Source: an uncultured Clostridia bacterium
Lineage (GTDB): Bacteria > Bacillota > Clostridia > Lachnospirales > CAG-274
Length of the DNA: 36,118 nt
Reading direction: 5' to 3'
NCBI GenBank assembly: GCA_944384215.1
Contig: CALWSN010000010.1
Coordinates: 1-36,118 of the forward strand
The notes under the pieces are model-generated. The model worked only from the letters and a program-made list of their open reading frames with translations. It searched no databases and was not told the DNA's origin. The position numbers and the translations under genes are program-made. Below are positions 16,548 to 26,196 of the stretch, piece after piece; within the stretch, counting starts at the first letter, position 1, and the number at the start of each line of letters is the position of its first letter.

Positions 16548-19500
16548 TTAATAGTTATTATATCTGTTTAGATATTCTTCATATTGGTATCTATCCATTA
16601 ATACATCACGTTGCTTACTGCCATTTTCAGAAGATACAATACCTCTATCTTCTAATTCTTCTATTATTCTAGCAGCACGGTTATAGCCAATTCTAAACTG
16701 GCGTTGTATCATAGATGTAGATGCTTTACCTTTTTTTACTAAAAAGGCAATAACATCTTCTGTAAGCTCGTCAGAGCTATCAGAGGACATACTGTCATTA
16801 GACCTTGCAGAGCTTTCAATTTTGTTGATAATAGATTCATCATAATTTGGAGAGCTATTTTCTTTTATAAAAGTTACTATATGCTCTACTTCTTTGTCAG
16901 ATATAAAAGCACCCTGTATTCTTAAAGGTTTATTCATATCAACAGACCTAAAGAGCATATCACCTTTACCTAATAATTTTTCAGCACCAACTGTGTCTAA
17001 AACTGTACGAGAGTCTGTACCACTAGATACAGCAAAGGCTATTCTAGAAGGTATATTAGCTTTAATAAGACCTGTGATAACATCAACAGATGGTCTTTGT
17101 GTTGCTATTATAAGATGTATACCAGCAGCACGAGCAAGCTGAGCAAGCCTACATATAGATGCTTCTACCTCTTTTGCAGCAACCATCATAAGGTCGGCAA
17201 GCTCATCTATAATAATAATGATTTGAGGTAGCTTTGGTTCATTATTTTCTTCTTTTAAAGCATTATACCCTACAAGGTTTCTAGTGCCTGTTTGTGCAAA
17301 AAGATTATACCTTTCCATCATTTCAGATACAGCCCAGTTTAAAACACCAGCGGCTTTTTCTGGCTCTGTAACAACAGGTGTTAAAAGATGAGGTATACCA
17401 TTGTAAACACTAAGCTCTACAACCTTTGGGTCTATCATCATAAGCTTAACTTCTTCAGGATTTGCTTTATATAATATACTTGTTATAAGTGTATTTATAC
17501 AAACACTCTTACCAGAGCCAGTAGCACCAGCTATAAGCATATGAGGCATTTTAGCAATATCTGTAACTATAACATTACCAGTTATATCTTTACCTAAGCC
17601 AAAAGCAACCTTTGAAGGAAACTTTTGAAATTTTTCAGCACATATTACTTCGCTTAAAAATACACTTTTAACTTCTTTATTAGGTATCTCTATACCAACG
17701 GCAGATTTACCAGGGATAGGAGCTTCTATCCTAATAGAGCTAGCAGCAAGGCTAAGAGCAAGGTTATCAGCAAGGCCTAAAATTTTGCTTACTTTAATAC
17801 CATCTTCTATTGAAAGCTCATATCTTGTAACAGAAGGGCCTTTGCTTATATTTATTACTTGTGCATTAACATTAAAGCTTTTTAATGTTTTTACCAATAT
17901 ATAAGAATTTTCTCTAAGTTCCATATCGTTATTTTCATCTGTTTCATTAGGGTTTTTAGATAAAAATGATAATTTAGGAAAAACATATTCTTTTTTAATA
18001 TCTTGTTCAACTTCTAAAGAAGTTACCATTTTTTCAACATCAGGCTTTATAATAATAGGTTCGTTTATATTTTGTGTTTCTTCTTGTGTATTATTAATAT
18101 TTTTTATAGGTTGTTGATTTATATTTTGGTTTTGTTGTATTATTGTAAACCCTTCATTATCTTTTTTTACATTGGATAATTTATTATTTATGTGGTTAGA
18201 TGAAGAGATATTGTTATCTATATTATTTGATAAAGAGGTATTATTAGGAGCAGGTATACTATTATCTATATCTGTATCTAAACCTAAATCTGTACCTGTA
18301 TCTAAGTCTATATCTGTATCTAAGTCTATATCTGCATTGTTAGAAATATTATTATCAAGTAAAGGTTTATCTTTATAAATATCTATCTTATCATCTAAAT
18401 TTATGTTAGAAGATGGTGCTGCATTATCAAAAATATCACTGTTATCTAAATCTGGATTATTATCATTAAAATTATAAAATTCATCTAAGTTATTAAAGTG
18501 ATTGTCAGCAACTTCACTAGATAAAAACTCTTCTGGTGGATTTTCAAAAATATCATCTATTGATTTATTATTTGCAAATTTTAAATCTATGTCAAATTTA
18601 TTATTTATAGATATATTTTCAGGGTTTTTCTTTTTATATACATCATTTATATATTCTTCTTTAGATTTTATTTCAAATAAATCTGTATTATTTGAAGGTT
18701 TATTTAAGTCTTTTTCAAAATCTTTTATTATGTTAGCCGTTGTAGAGTATATATTATTATTTGATGTATTTGCATTAATATTGTTATTTGTATCTGTTTT
18801 AATATCTTTATCTACATAGTTATTAGCTGTATTTTTAATATATTTTTCTGGGTTATTTATTTCATCTATTGCAAAAATAATTTTTTTATCAGTATCTGCT
18901 TTTGGTTTTTTATTCATATCAAAAAAAACAGGTTTTTCTATGCGTCTATATTTATCTACACCATCAAAAAGATAGTTATTATATCTTTTTATAGTTCTTC
19001 TTGATATATTAAAATCTTCATTATCTTCTAATATAATATCAGGATTTGGTAATTTTTTAGGTGTTCTTTTTGATATAGGTGGTGGAGGTGGCTGTTCTTC
19101 TTCATAATATGTATTATTTTTATTAGGTTTTAAGTTATTTTTATTATCTAATTTTTCTTTTATTTTTAAAAATATACTTTTCTTATTTGAATTATCTACG
19201 TTAATATCTTCTTCAAATTCTTCTTTTACATCATATTCATAATAAAAATAATTAGATAGATTTTTAAACCCTTTATAAATAGTAGTAAAAAATGATTTAC
19301 CAGTTAATAAAAATATACTTGCTATAAATAAAAGAATAATAACAACATAGCTTGCAAACACACCTATTACTTTTATAAACAAGTCGCCTATTAAGGCACC
19401 CAAAATACCACCATCTAAAAATTTACCAGATTTATATTCGTTAGATAAATATATAAAATAGTTTGAAAAATTTGCTATATCTTGTCTAGTTATAATATGA

Positions 19501-19844
19501 AAAAAGCTTATTAAAAGGGCAAAAGCTATAATAGATAATACTAGTTTAAAAATATTAATTTTATTAGTTTGTGAAAAAAATACATACACACTAGACACAA
19601 TCATTATAATAGGTAAAAAATAAGCACCTATACCAAACAAACCTTTAAAAAAACTGCTAAGAGCCTTACCTAAAAAACCACCACTACCAAAAAATATACT
19701 TATTATTAATAAAATACCAAAGCATATTATAAGTATAGAGGTTATCTCTAAAGAAAGGCTATTATTAATAGGGTTTTTAGAAGGGCTTGTCTTTTTATAT
19801 TTTTTATTTTTTAAGTTGTCATTTTTATTTTCTGTTTTAGCCAT
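16548..19844 (-). CDS. ftsK: FtsK/SpoIIIE DNA translocase with long Asn/Asp-rich linker
   Basis: It is a septum-located ATPase that pumps chromosomal DNA during division or sporulation. The 1098-aa protein has four membrane helices (about 30-55, 60-90, 95-118, 150-180). A very polar linker follows (about 200-640), full of Asn, Asp, Ile and Lys. Then come the alpha/beta motor with Walker A GATGSGKS at 773-780 and Walker B ending at D880-E881, and a winged-helix gamma domain at the C-terminus (about 1025-1090, [20 protein letters not shown]) that reads KOPS/SRS-type DNA signals. The linker is longer than in B. subtilis SpoIIIE, whose whole length is about 790 aa, and contains tandem D-[IL]-D-L-D-T repeats. 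It sits between a CDF transporter gene and an unknown gene, all on the - strand. Confidence 0.95.
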   Translation of the reverse strand: MAKTENKNDNLKNKKYKKTSPSKNPINNSLSLEITSILIICFGILLIISIFFGSGGFLGKALSSFFKGLFGIGAYFLPIIMIVSSVYVFFSQTNKINIFKLVLSIIAFALLISFFHIITRQDIANFSNYFIYLSNEYKSGKFLDGGILGALIGDLFIKVIGVFASYVVIILLFIASIFLLTGKSFFTTIYKGFKNLSNYFYYEYDVKEEFEEDINVDNSNKKSIFLKIKEKLDNKNNLKPNKNNTYYEEEQPPPPPISKRTPKKLPNPDIILEDNEDFNISRRTIKRYNNYLFDGVDKYRRIEKPVFFDMNKKPKADTDKKIIFAIDEINNPEKYIKNTANNYVDKDIKTDTNNNINANTSNNNIYSTTANIIKDFEKDLNKPSNNTDLFEIKSKEEYINDVYKKKNPENISINNKFDIDLKFANNKSIDDIFENPPEEFLSSEVADNHFNNLDEFYNFNDNNPDLDNSDIFDNAAPSSNINLDDKIDIYKDKPLLDNNISNNADIDLDTDIDLDTGTDLGLDTDIDNSIPAPNNTSLSNNIDNNISSSNHINNKLSNVKKDNEGFTIIQQNQNINQQPIKNINNTQEETQNINEPIIIKPDVEKMVTSLEVEQDIKKEYVFPKLSFLSKNPNETDENNDMELRENSYILVKTLKSFNVNAQVINISKGPSVTRYELSIEDGIKVSKILGLADNLALSLAASSIRIEAPIPGKSAVGIEIPNKEVKSVFLSEVICAEKFQKFPSKVAFGLGKDITGNVIVTDIAKMPHMLIAGATGSGKSVCINTLITSILYKANPEEVKLMMIDPKVVELSVYNGIPHLLTPVVTEPEKAAGVLNWAVSEMMERYNLFAQTGTRNLVGYNALKEENNEPKLPQIIIIIDELADLMMVAAKEVEASICRLAQLARAAGIHLIIATQRPSVDVITGLIKANIPSRIAFAVSSGTDSRTVLDTVGAEKLLGKGDMLFRSVDMNKPLRIQGAFISDKEVEHIVTFIKENSSPNYDESIINKIESSARSNDSMSSDSSDELTEDVIAFLVKKGKASTSMIQRQFRIGYNRAARIIEELEDRGIVSSENGSKQRDVLMDRYQYEEYLNRYNNY
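18260..18335 (-). repeat. In-frame tandem repeat in the ftsK linker
   Basis: An 18-bp unit (on the + strand TATCTGTATCTAAGTCTA, with variants) repeats here about four times. In the protein it gives [19 protein letters not shown] at about residue 505-528. The unit is a multiple of three, so copy changes keep the frame. Confidence 0.7.
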
Positions 19845-19875
19845 TTAAAAAACTTCCTTTGTAATATAATTAAAA

Positions 19876-21051
19876 CTATTTATTTATAAAACTTTTTTCT
19901 ATATTTATTATACATTGATATCTACTATCTAAAGCTTTTACATTTGCTTTTATATCAGATATAAGGCTTTTTTCTTTTTCTTTTGAAAAATTATAAGGTA
20001 TAACTAAGTCAAATATAAAATTTATTTTATTTTCTCCGTCTACTATCCTATGGTCGTGTGTATCTAGCTCTTCATCATAGTTTTTAAAAACGTTTTGTAT
20101 AGTAGATACAATAGTTTGTATTCTTTCATCATTTACATTTACAGGGTCCATATGTATAGTTAAAAATATATTAAGCTCATCTTGAATTTGCTTTTCTATA
20201 AGGTCTATTATTTCGTGAGATTTATTTATATCTACATTACTAGGTACTTCTACGTGCAAAGAGGCTATGCTTTTATTAGGACCATAATTATGTACTAATA
20301 TATCGTGAACACCTATAACATTATCATAGCTTAAAGCAATAGATTTTATACGCTCAGCAAGCTCACTATCAATAGCTTCTCCTAAAAGAGGTGACAAAGT
20401 TTCTCTTGCAAGGTTAAAGCCAGAATATATTAAAAATAATGCTACAATTATACCAAAATAACCATCTAAGTTTATATTAAATATTTTAAATATTATTAAA
20501 GATAATATAGTTACAGAGGTAACAATAACATCATTACGGCTATCTGTGGCTGTTGCTATTAATGAATGAGAGTTTATTAATTTACCTATTTTTTTATTAA
20601 AAAATGCTTGCCATATTTTTATTAATACTGTTATTAATAAAATAAAAATTGTAACATAGCTAAAAGATATATTTTCTGGAGCTAAAATTTTAAAGAAAGA
20701 TGTTCTTAAAAATTCAAAGCCTATAAGCATTATGATAAAAGATACTACAAGCCCAGATACATATTCCATTCTACCGTGACCAAAAGGGTGCTCTTCATCA
20801 GCTGGCTTTGCACCAAGCTTAAAGCCTACTAGAGTTATTATAGAAGATAAGCTATCAGATAGATTGTTAAAAGAATCTGCCATTATAGCCACACTGTTAA
20901 TAACTAAACCAACTAAAAATTTTATAATAAATAAAGCTACGTTACTAGATATACCTATAAAGCTACCTAGTTCACCATATTTTTTTCTAACATTTTCATC
21001 TTTAATATTTTTATAGTCTTTTATAAATAATTTGATTAATAAATTAGTCAT
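19876..21051 (-). CDS. Cation diffusion facilitator (CDF) family transporter
   Basis: It exports divalent metal ions (Zn, Fe, Mn or similar) by proton antiport. The 391-aa protein has six membrane helices in the first 215 residues. The metal-site signature ADSFNNLSD lies in helix 2, with HPFGHGRMEYVSG after it and the second site ATDSRNDV in helix 5. A cytosolic CDF dimerisation domain follows, and then an extra C-terminal stretch with a histidine-bearing DTHDHRIVDG. The extra domain makes it longer than E. coli FieF (300 aa), as in a common Gram-positive subgroup. A perfect GGAGGT site precedes the ATG. The metal cannot be assigned from the sequence. Confidence 0.9.
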   Translation of the reverse strand: MTNLLIKLFIKDYKNIKDENVRKKYGELGSFIGISSNVALFIIKFLVGLVINSVAIMADSFNNLSDSLSSIITLVGFKLGAKPADEEHPFGHGRMEYVSGLVVSFIIMLIGFEFLRTSFFKILAPENISFSYVTIFILLITVLIKIWQAFFNKKIGKLINSHSLIATATDSRNDVIVTSVTILSLIIFKIFNINLDGYFGIIVALFLIYSGFNLARETLSPLLGEAIDSELAERIKSIALSYDNVIGVHDILVHNYGPNKSIASLHVEVPSNVDINKSHEIIDLIEKQIQDELNIFLTIHMDPVNVNDERIQTIVSTIQNVFKNYDEELDTHDHRIVDGENKINFIFDLVIPYNFSKEKEKSLISDIKANVKALDSRYQCIINIEKSFINK

Positions 21052-21085
21052 TATTACCTCCTAAAAAATAATAACATTAATAAAA

Positions 21086-21114
21086 ATTATAACAAATTAA
21101 ACCATAGAACACAA
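21086..21114 (-). promoter_or_regulatory. Promoter of the CDF-ftsK operon
   Basis: On the - strand, TTGTGT (21109-21114), a 17-bp spacer and TATAAT (21086-21091). It is back-to-back with the purK promoter; the two -35 boxes are only 12 bp apart. Confidence 0.55.
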
Positions 21115-21126
21115 GTATTTTTATTG

Positions 21127-21155
21127 TCGACATATAACTATTTTTATGCTATACT
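21127..21155 (+). promoter_or_regulatory. Promoter of purK-purE (extended -10)
   Basis: TCGACA (21127-21132), a 17-bp spacer and TATACT (21150-21155), with TGC directly before the -10 box. I see no purine riboswitch or obvious PurR-box in the short leader. Confidence 0.5.
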
Positions 21156-21192
21156 ATTTATAAATATTTTTTCATTAGGAGTGTTTTGTGCT

Positions 21193-22359
21193 ATGAATTT
21201 TTATCCCTTAAACCAAAAGATAGGTATAATTGGTGGAGGACAGCTTGGTAAAATGATGATTTTAGAAGCTAAAAAGCTAGGTTGTCATATTACCATATTA
21301 GACCCTGTAAAAGACTGCCCTGCTAGTAGTATTTGTGATGAACACATAGTAGCTAGCTTTTCAGACAAAAATGCCATATATTCTTTAGCTAAAAAATGTG
21401 ATGTAATAACTTATGAATTTGAGCATATAGATTATGCTTGCCTTATGGAGCTTGAACAACTAGGACATAAAGTATATCCTACCCCTAGCTCTTTAAAGAT
21501 TATACAAAATAAATTTACTCAAAAAACTGTTTTAAAAGAAAATAATATTAATGTGCCTAACTTTTATTTGGTGCAAACTATTGAAGATGTAAAAAATATA
21601 GCTAAAGAATTTTCATATCCAATAGTTTTAAAATCTTGCACAGGTGGATATGATGGAAAGGGCAATTACATAATAAAATGTGAAGAAGATATAGAAAAAG
21701 GTTTTAACACATTAAACCCTAATTTAGATACTCCTTTAATGGTAGAAAAATTTGTAGATTTTGATATGGAGGTATCTGTTCTTGCTTGTGGAGGCTTAAA
21801 TAACGATATAAAAGTATATCCAGTAGGTAATAACATACATATAGATAATATTTTACATAAAACTATTGTGCCAGCTAACATATCAGAAGAAAGCAAACAA
21901 AAAGCTATAAATATTGCCCATAATATTATAGATATATTTAATGGTGTTGGTATGTTTTGTGTAGAATTTTTTGTAACAAAAGATGGGGAAGTTTTAGTAA
22001 ATGAAATAGCACCAAGACCACATAATTCTGGGCATTATACAATAGAAGGCTGTGTTACAAGCCAATTTGAAAACCACATAAGAGCTATTTTAGGGTTACC
22101 TTTAGGTAATACAAGCTTATTAAACCCTACTGTAATGATAAATCTTCTTGGTGAAGAGGGGCATAAAGGTGATGCTTTGGTAGAAGGGTTAATAAATGCT
22201 CTTAATATAGAAAATGTATTTGTACATATATATGGCAAAAAACAAACTGTTGCTAAAAGAAAAATGGGACATTTAACTTGTTCTATGCAATCTTTAGAAC
22301 AGGCAGAAAAAAATGCTATAAAAGCTTATAACCATATAAAATTTATTTCTAAAAGCTAG
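21193..22359 (+). CDS. purK: N5-carboxyaminoimidazole ribonucleotide synthase
   Basis: It performs the ATP- and bicarbonate-dependent conversion of AIR to N5-CAIR in purine biosynthesis. The 388-aa ATP-grasp protein begins [20 protein letters not shown], the PurK N-terminus, and has [19 protein letters not shown] (glycine-rich ATP loop), and [27 protein letters not shown] near the active site. I chose ATG 21193 because AGGAGTG lies at 21177-21183 and family members start here. A longer frame from TTG 21124 would run through the promoter. purE follows after 11 bp. Other purine genes are not in the window. Confidence 0.93.
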   Translation: MNFYPLNQKIGIIGGGQLGKMMILEAKKLGCHITILDPVKDCPASSICDEHIVASFSDKNAIYSLAKKCDVITYEFEHIDYACLMELEQLGHKVYPTPSSLKIIQNKFTQKTVLKENNINVPNFYLVQTIEDVKNIAKEFSYPIVLKSCTGGYDGKGNYIIKCEEDIEKGFNTLNPNLDTPLMVEKFVDFDMEVSVLACGGLNNDIKVYPVGNNIHIDNILHKTIVPANISEESKQKAINIAHNIIDIFNGVGMFCVEFFVTKDGEVLVNEIAPRPHNSGHYTIEGCVTSQFENHIRAILGLPLGNTSLLNPTVMINLLGEEGHKGDALVEGLINALNIENVFVHIYGKKQTVAKRKMGHLTCSMQSLEQAEKNAIKAYNHIKFISKS

Positions 22360-22370
22360 GAGGGATAGCA

Positions 22371-22886
22371 ATGGCTAAAATAGGTATAATTATGGGTAGT
22401 GATTCTGACCTAAAGGTTATGTCAGAAGCTGCAAAAGTTTTAGAAGATTTTAATATTGATTATGAAATAAGTATAGTATCGGCACATAGAACACCAGAAA
22501 GATTATATGAATATGCACAAAGTGCTAAAAATAGAGGTATAAACATAATTATAGCAGGTGCTGGAGGAGCTGCCCATTTACCTGGTATGGTGGCTGCTAT
22601 AACAACTTTACCTGTTATAGGTGTTCCTATAAAAACAAAAGCTTTAAAAGGGGTAGACTCTTTATATTCGATAGTACAAATGCCAGCTGGCATACCAGTT
22701 GCTACTGTTGCTATTAATGGTGGAGCCAATGCAGGTTTATTAGCTGTTCAAATATTAGGTGCTTTTGACCAAACAGTTGCTGATAGAATTAATTATTATA
22801 GAAAAAATTTAAATGATTTAGTTGTAGAAAAAGCACAATCTTTAGAAGAAATAGGGTATAGAAAGTATATTAAAGAATACCTCTAA
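22371..22886 (+). CDS. purE: N5-carboxyaminoimidazole ribonucleotide mutase (class I PurE)
   Basis: It rearranges N5-CAIR to CAIR, the step after PurK. The 171-aa protein has [12 protein letters not shown] at the start, [13 protein letters not shown] with the active-site histidine, [25 protein letters not shown] and the [22 protein letters not shown] segment, all class I PurE hallmarks. The adjoining purK supports class I over the class II AIR carboxylase. Start after GGAGGG. Confidence 0.96.
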   Translation: MAKIGIIMGSDSDLKVMSEAAKVLEDFNIDYEISIVSAHRTPERLYEYAQSAKNRGINIIIAGAGGAAHLPGMVAAITTLPVIGVPIKTKALKGVDSLYSIVQMPAGIPVATVAINGGANAGLLAVQILGAFDQTVADRINYYRKNLNDLVVEKAQSLEEIGYRKYIKEYL

Positions 22887-22937
22887 ACTAATTAATAAAG
22901 TTTTCAATGAATAATTTAATAAATTTTATATTGGCTA

Positions 22938-22966
22938 TTGAAAATAAATAATAATTATGATAAAAT
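22938..22966 (+). promoter_or_regulatory. Promoter of the XRE-family gene
   Basis: TTGAAA (22938-22943), 17-bp spacer, TAAAAT (22961-22966) with TG at 22958-22959 giving an extended -10. A 53-bp leader with GGAGGT precedes the ATG at 23020. Confidence 0.55.
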
Positions 22967-23019
22967 GATACTAAATTGTTATAAAAACATATTTAATATT
23001 TTATTTTGGAGGTATTTAA

Positions 23020-23397
23020 ATGGATTATAATAAAATAATCGGTTCAAATGTTAGATTTGAACGCCAAAAAAGAAATCTTACTATTGACGAACTTTCAGAA
23101 ATTTTAAACATTGCACCAGGCTTTTTAGGATTAATCGAAAGAGGCCAAAGAGGGACAAGCATAAAAAATTTATGCAAAATAGCTAACTTTTTTAGCATAA
23201 CATTAGACCAACTTATTACTTGCCCTTCTGACCAAAGAATAGTTGTTAAAGAAGAGCCAAATGCTGAAAAGAAAAGAACAACAATATTAACTTATGTTAA
23301 TAGTATGGATGAACAAGAATTAGATTTTGTTATAGGTACTATGAAAACTTTTAAAAAGTATGTTTCAAACAAAATCGAAAAAGAAGATATTGAATAA
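23020..23397 (+). CDS. XRE-family helix-turn-helix regulator
   Basis: This is a 125-aa DNA-binding protein with an HTH_3 domain at about 6-62 (RFERQKRNLTIDELSEILNI, then FLGLIERGQRGTSIKNLCKIA). A C-terminal helical segment (about 85-120, NSMDEQELDFVIGTMKTFKKYV) is likely used for dimerisation. The layout resembles small SinR-like regulators, but no ligand domain or target can be named. It is a single-gene unit with its own promoter and a strong palindromic terminator. The downstream neighbours are two GGDEF proteins, so a link to c-di-GMP-controlled lifestyle genes is possible but unproven. Confidence 0.85.
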   Translation: MDYNKIIGSNVRFERQKRNLTIDELSEILNIAPGFLGLIERGQRGTSIKNLCKIANFFSITLDQLITCPSDQRIVVKEEPNAEKKRTTILTYVNSMDEQELDFVIGTMKTFKKYVSNKIEKEDIE

Positions 23398-23409
23398 TAA
23401 TAATTTTAC

Positions 23410-23461
23410 TTATTTCCCCAAAAAAGGTATAGCATATGCTATACCTTTTTTGGGGAAATAA
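23410..23461. terminator. 52-bp perfect palindrome acting as bidirectional terminator
   Basis: The segment is its own exact reverse complement over 52 bp, with CCCC, six A, the GGTATAGC core, then GCTATACC, six T and GGGG. The inner stem followed by the T-run is a standard intrinsic terminator for either strand. The outer CCCC/GGGG arms are additional. Confidence 0.75.
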
Positions 23462-23539
23462 TCAAAAACTAAGTATTTTAAAATAATAACTTTAAAATTT
23501 TATTTATATTTATAAAAGTAATACTGTATTAATTTATTA

Positions 23540-23568
23540 TTGTAATTTTATAACATATATATTATAAT
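23540..23568 (+). promoter_or_regulatory. Promoter of the GGDEF gene pair
   Basis: TTGTAA (23540-23545), 17-bp spacer and perfect TATAAT (23563-23568), about 40 bp before the TTG start at 23608. Confidence 0.55.
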
Positions 23569-23607
23569 ATATATTATGGCTATAAATATATTAAGGAGGG
23601 GAGAGTT

Positions 23608-24813
23608 TTGTTTTTAACTGTTATAATATTCTTTTTATTTAATTACTATTTTTTCACATATGTGTCAAAAATATTAATAGATTTTAAGAAGAGTAGCTTA
23701 GTTTATATATCGGCATCATTTATTAATACAGTATTAATGATATTGGCCTATGAAATGAACTCTCCTTATTATGTTTCTTATTTTTGTGTGTTATTTACAT
23801 TAACCATAGAATTTTTGATATTTTCAAAATCAAAATTTATACAGGCATTTTTATGTGCAGGTATATTAGTAATAAATATTAGTGTTAGTCAAATGTTTTT
23901 TATACCTATTTATTCATATATTAGAGGAGTAACACCTTATGAACTATTTAATAATGCTAATATGTTTTTCCAAAGTTTAGGTATATTATTTATTATATTA
24001 TTTGTTGTATTTAAGATAAGCTTAAAATTTATATCACCAACAGATATTATTAGAATATCCACAGCACCTACATATTCTTTGATGATTTGTGCAATAATTA
24101 TTTTTATTTTAACTTATACAATAATAGATGTTATTGCATTACAAAATCCTAAATATTTCACAAAGTATATATTATTATTTTTAACTACACCAATATTAAA
24201 TGCTACATTGTTTTACATATTATTTTTTTATAGTATAAAAAGTGTGAAAATAGTTGCATTTAAAAGAAAGTCTGATGAATTAGAGCTTAAAAGAACGAAA
24301 AATAACCTTAGCAAGAAAAATATAGAAGATAAAATATTAAAAGATGATTTAACATCTTGTTATAATAGAAAATATATAATGTCAGACTTAAAAGATAAAT
24401 ATGAAAAAAATATATTTAATTTTGCCATTTTATTTATAGATATAGATGGACTAAAAGTTGTTAATGATACATTAGGTCACGAAATAGGTGATGAATATAT
24501 AATAAATATTAGTAATGTTTTAAAAGAGTCTGTAAGAGAAAATGATTTGATAGCTAGGCTTGGTGGAGATGAGTTTCTTATTATTATAAATGATATACAA
24601 GAAAGTGAAGTAAAATATATTTTAGATAGAATTGATAAAAAAATTAAAATATTAGATAAACTTACTAATAATTACAAAGTATCTGCAAGTATAGGTAGTA
24701 TATTTATAGATGAAAATTTATTGAAAACTGGTGTTGAAAATATTATTAAAATTGCTGATGATAAGATGAGATTGCATAAAAGTTATCAAAAGGAGAATAG
24801 TTCTAAATGTTAA
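23608..24813 (+). CDS. Membrane-bound GGDEF-domain diguanylate cyclase, I-site present
   Basis: It probably makes cyclic di-GMP from two GTP. The 401-aa protein has about six or seven membrane helices (1-210), a short charged helix (about 212-240) and a GGDEF domain (about 245-395) with an intact GGDEF at 319-323. The RxxD inhibitory I-site (REND, 310-313) is at the canonical position, so product feedback is likely. The metal-binding FIDIDGLK and the NDTLGHEIGDE segment are present. The start is TTG with GGAGGGG at 23595-23601. The next gene overlaps it by 7 bp and has the same length and layout. The membrane sensor part matches no family I recognise. Confidence 0.9.
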   Translation: MFLTVIIFFLFNYYFFTYVSKILIDFKKSSLVYISASFINTVLMILAYEMNSPYYVSYFCVLFTLTIEFLIFSKSKFIQAFLCAGILVINISVSQMFFIPIYSYIRGVTPYELFNNANMFFQSLGILFIILFVVFKISLKFISPTDIIRISTAPTYSLMICAIIIFILTYTIIDVIALQNPKYFTKYILLFLTTPILNATLFYILFFYSIKSVKIVAFKRKSDELELKRTKNNLSKKNIEDKILKDDLTSCYNRKYIMSDLKDKYEKNIFNFAILFIDIDGLKVVNDTLGHEIGDEYIINISNVLKESVRENDLIARLGGDEFLIIINDIQESEVKYILDRIDKKIKILDKLTNNYKVSASIGSIFIDENLLKTGVENIIKIADDKMRLHKSYQKENSSKC

Positions 24814-26012
24814 AAATAATTTGTTTTTTACTATTTATAATATATAGCTATGTTGTTTTCTTGTATTCATCAAAAATGTTTTTAAATGGGGTAAAAAATT
24901 ATAAATATGCTTATTATATAATTATTTTTAACTGTATTTTACTTGGCATATTTTTAATTTTTAATATTATTATATACGAATGGTTATTGATGATAATTTA
25001 TTTTGTACTTATGTATTTACAGTTTAAGCTGGTATATAATGATGAAACAATTAGAAATATTTTTGGCGTATTATGTTTTGCGGTTAATTTTTTTGGTATA
25101 AGATTAATATTTATAGGTTTATATTCTATCATTATGGATGTACCTATTTATTTAATAATGAATAATCTTGAAATAATAACAATAATAACAATAATAACAT
25201 TTATAATAACTATTATATATATAACAAGTATTATTATATTTATACCTGTTAAACATATGCATATGATGGTTACAGATAAGGGCAATTTAATATTTTCTCT
25301 TTCTATATTAGGTGTAATATATGCCTTTTTATTAATAAATTCAAACTTATTATATGTAAAAGAACAAAATATAGTTATGAATGCTGTATACGTAAAAATT
25401 GGTATATGCACTATAATAGGCTTTTTAGCATCATTATCATATTGTTATTTATTTTCTAGATTACAGTTATATGTAGTTAAAGCAGAGAATATTGAAAAAG
25501 AAATACAAGAAGAAGAAATTATGTTAAAACAGCTAGAAAATGAGGCAAATTATGATTATTTTACATCTTGTTTAAAAAGAGATGTTATATATAAAAAAAT
25601 AGATGATATTTTAGAAGGAATTCCATTTTTTTGTATTGCATTTATAGATATAGATGGGTTAAAAATAACAAATGACCAATATGGACATGATGAAGGAGAC
25701 TTTTATATAAAAGCAGTAGCAGAAATATTAAATTCAGAGTTTATAGGTAAAGCCATAGGTAGAATAGGCGGAGATGAATTTTTAGTTGTTTTAGAACATA
25801 CAGATATTTATGCAGCTATGAAATGTGTTATAAGATGCTTTGAAAGAGTAGAAAATATTAGTAAGATGTTTAATAAGCCATATAGCACGTCTATAAGCTA
25901 TGGTGTTATAGAGGTTACACCAGATAATAAATTATCAAGAGATGAAATAATAAAGCAAGCAGATATACAAATGTATAACTTTAAAAAATCTAGAAAGAAA
26001 AATAGAAAGTAG
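24807..26012 (+). CDS. Membrane-bound GGDEF-domain protein, I-site absent
   Basis: This is a second 401-aa membrane GGDEF protein: about six hydrophobic segments (1-220), a Glu-rich linker helix (about 227-245) and a GGDEF domain (about 248-398). GGDEF is intact at 321-325, FIDIDGLKIT is present and NDQYGHDEGD replaces NDTLGHEIGD. At the I-site position there is FIGK in place of RxxD, so feedback inhibition at that site is not expected. It overlaps the previous gene by 7 bp and is probably translated with it. The pair looks like a tandem duplication followed by divergence. A strong terminator follows at 26041. Confidence 0.88.
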   Translation: MLKIICFLLFIIYSYVVFLYSSKMFLNGVKNYKYAYYIIIFNCILLGIFLIFNIIIYEWLLMIIYFVLMYLQFKLVYNDETIRNIFGVLCFAVNFFGIRLIFIGLYSIIMDVPIYLIMNNLEIITIITIITFIITIIYITSIIIFIPVKHMHMMVTDKGNLIFSLSILGVIYAFLLINSNLLYVKEQNIVMNAVYVKIGICTIIGFLASLSYCYLFSRLQLYVVKAENIEKEIQEEEIMLKQLENEANYDYFTSCLKRDVIYKKIDDILEGIPFFCIAFIDIDGLKITNDQYGHDEGDFYIKAVAEILNSEFIGKAIGRIGGDEFLVVLEHTDIYAAMKCVIRCFERVENISKMFNKPYSTSISYGVIEVTPDNKLSRDEIIKQADIQMYNFKKSRKKNRK

Positions 26013-26040
26013 TTAAATTTACATATTAAAGTAGAAATAA

Positions 26041-26073
26041 AAAGTCTAAAGAAATTTTCTTTAGACTTTTTTT
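26041..26073 (+). terminator. Intrinsic terminator of the GGDEF operon
   Basis: AAAGTCTAAAGA pairs with TCTTTAGACTTT (stem within 26041-26069), followed by a T-run to 26073. It separates the GGDEF pair from the heat-shock operon promoter only 11 bp downstream. Confidence 0.85.
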
Positions 26074-26083
26074 AAAAAAATAC

Positions 26084-26112
26084 TTGACAAAATTAAAAAA
26101 AAGTGTTAATGT
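26084..26112 (+). promoter_or_regulatory. Promoter of the hrcA operon
   Basis: A perfect TTGACA lies at 26084-26089. The -10 is poor (TAATGT at 26107-26112 after 17 bp is the best fit). The CIRCE operator begins 13 bp further, as expected for HrcA-controlled promoters. Confidence 0.55.
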
Positions 26113-26125
26113 TATCTTAAACTGA

Positions 26126-26152
26126 ATAGCACTCATAAAAATTGAGTGCTAA
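26126..26152. promoter_or_regulatory. CIRCE operator (HrcA binding site)
   Basis: ATAGCACTC, a 9-bp spacer and GAGTGCTAA match the CIRCE consensus (TTAGCACTC-N9-GAGTGCTAA) at every base but the first. It lies between the promoter and hrcA, so HrcA would repress its own operon (hrcA-grpE-dnaK, perhaps dnaJ). Confidence 0.95.
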
Positions 26153-26196
26153 TAGGTAGAGTAATTTATGTTATTTGTTCCTAAGGAAGTGATTTT

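Noticed and set aside
21124..21192. Longer purK frame starting at TTG 21124
   Set aside because: It would run through the -35 and -10 boxes and has no ribosome site; the ATG at 21193 has AGGAGTG and the family-typical N-terminus.
21060..21192. Purine riboswitch before purK
   Set aside because: The leader after the -10 box is under 40 bp and has no conserved purine-aptamer loops.
25166..25212. AAT/AAC-rich simple repeat in the second GGDEF gene
   Set aside because: It encodes an Ile/Thr-rich membrane helix in frame and needs no separate explanation; a similar run at 32690-32715 is likewise coding.
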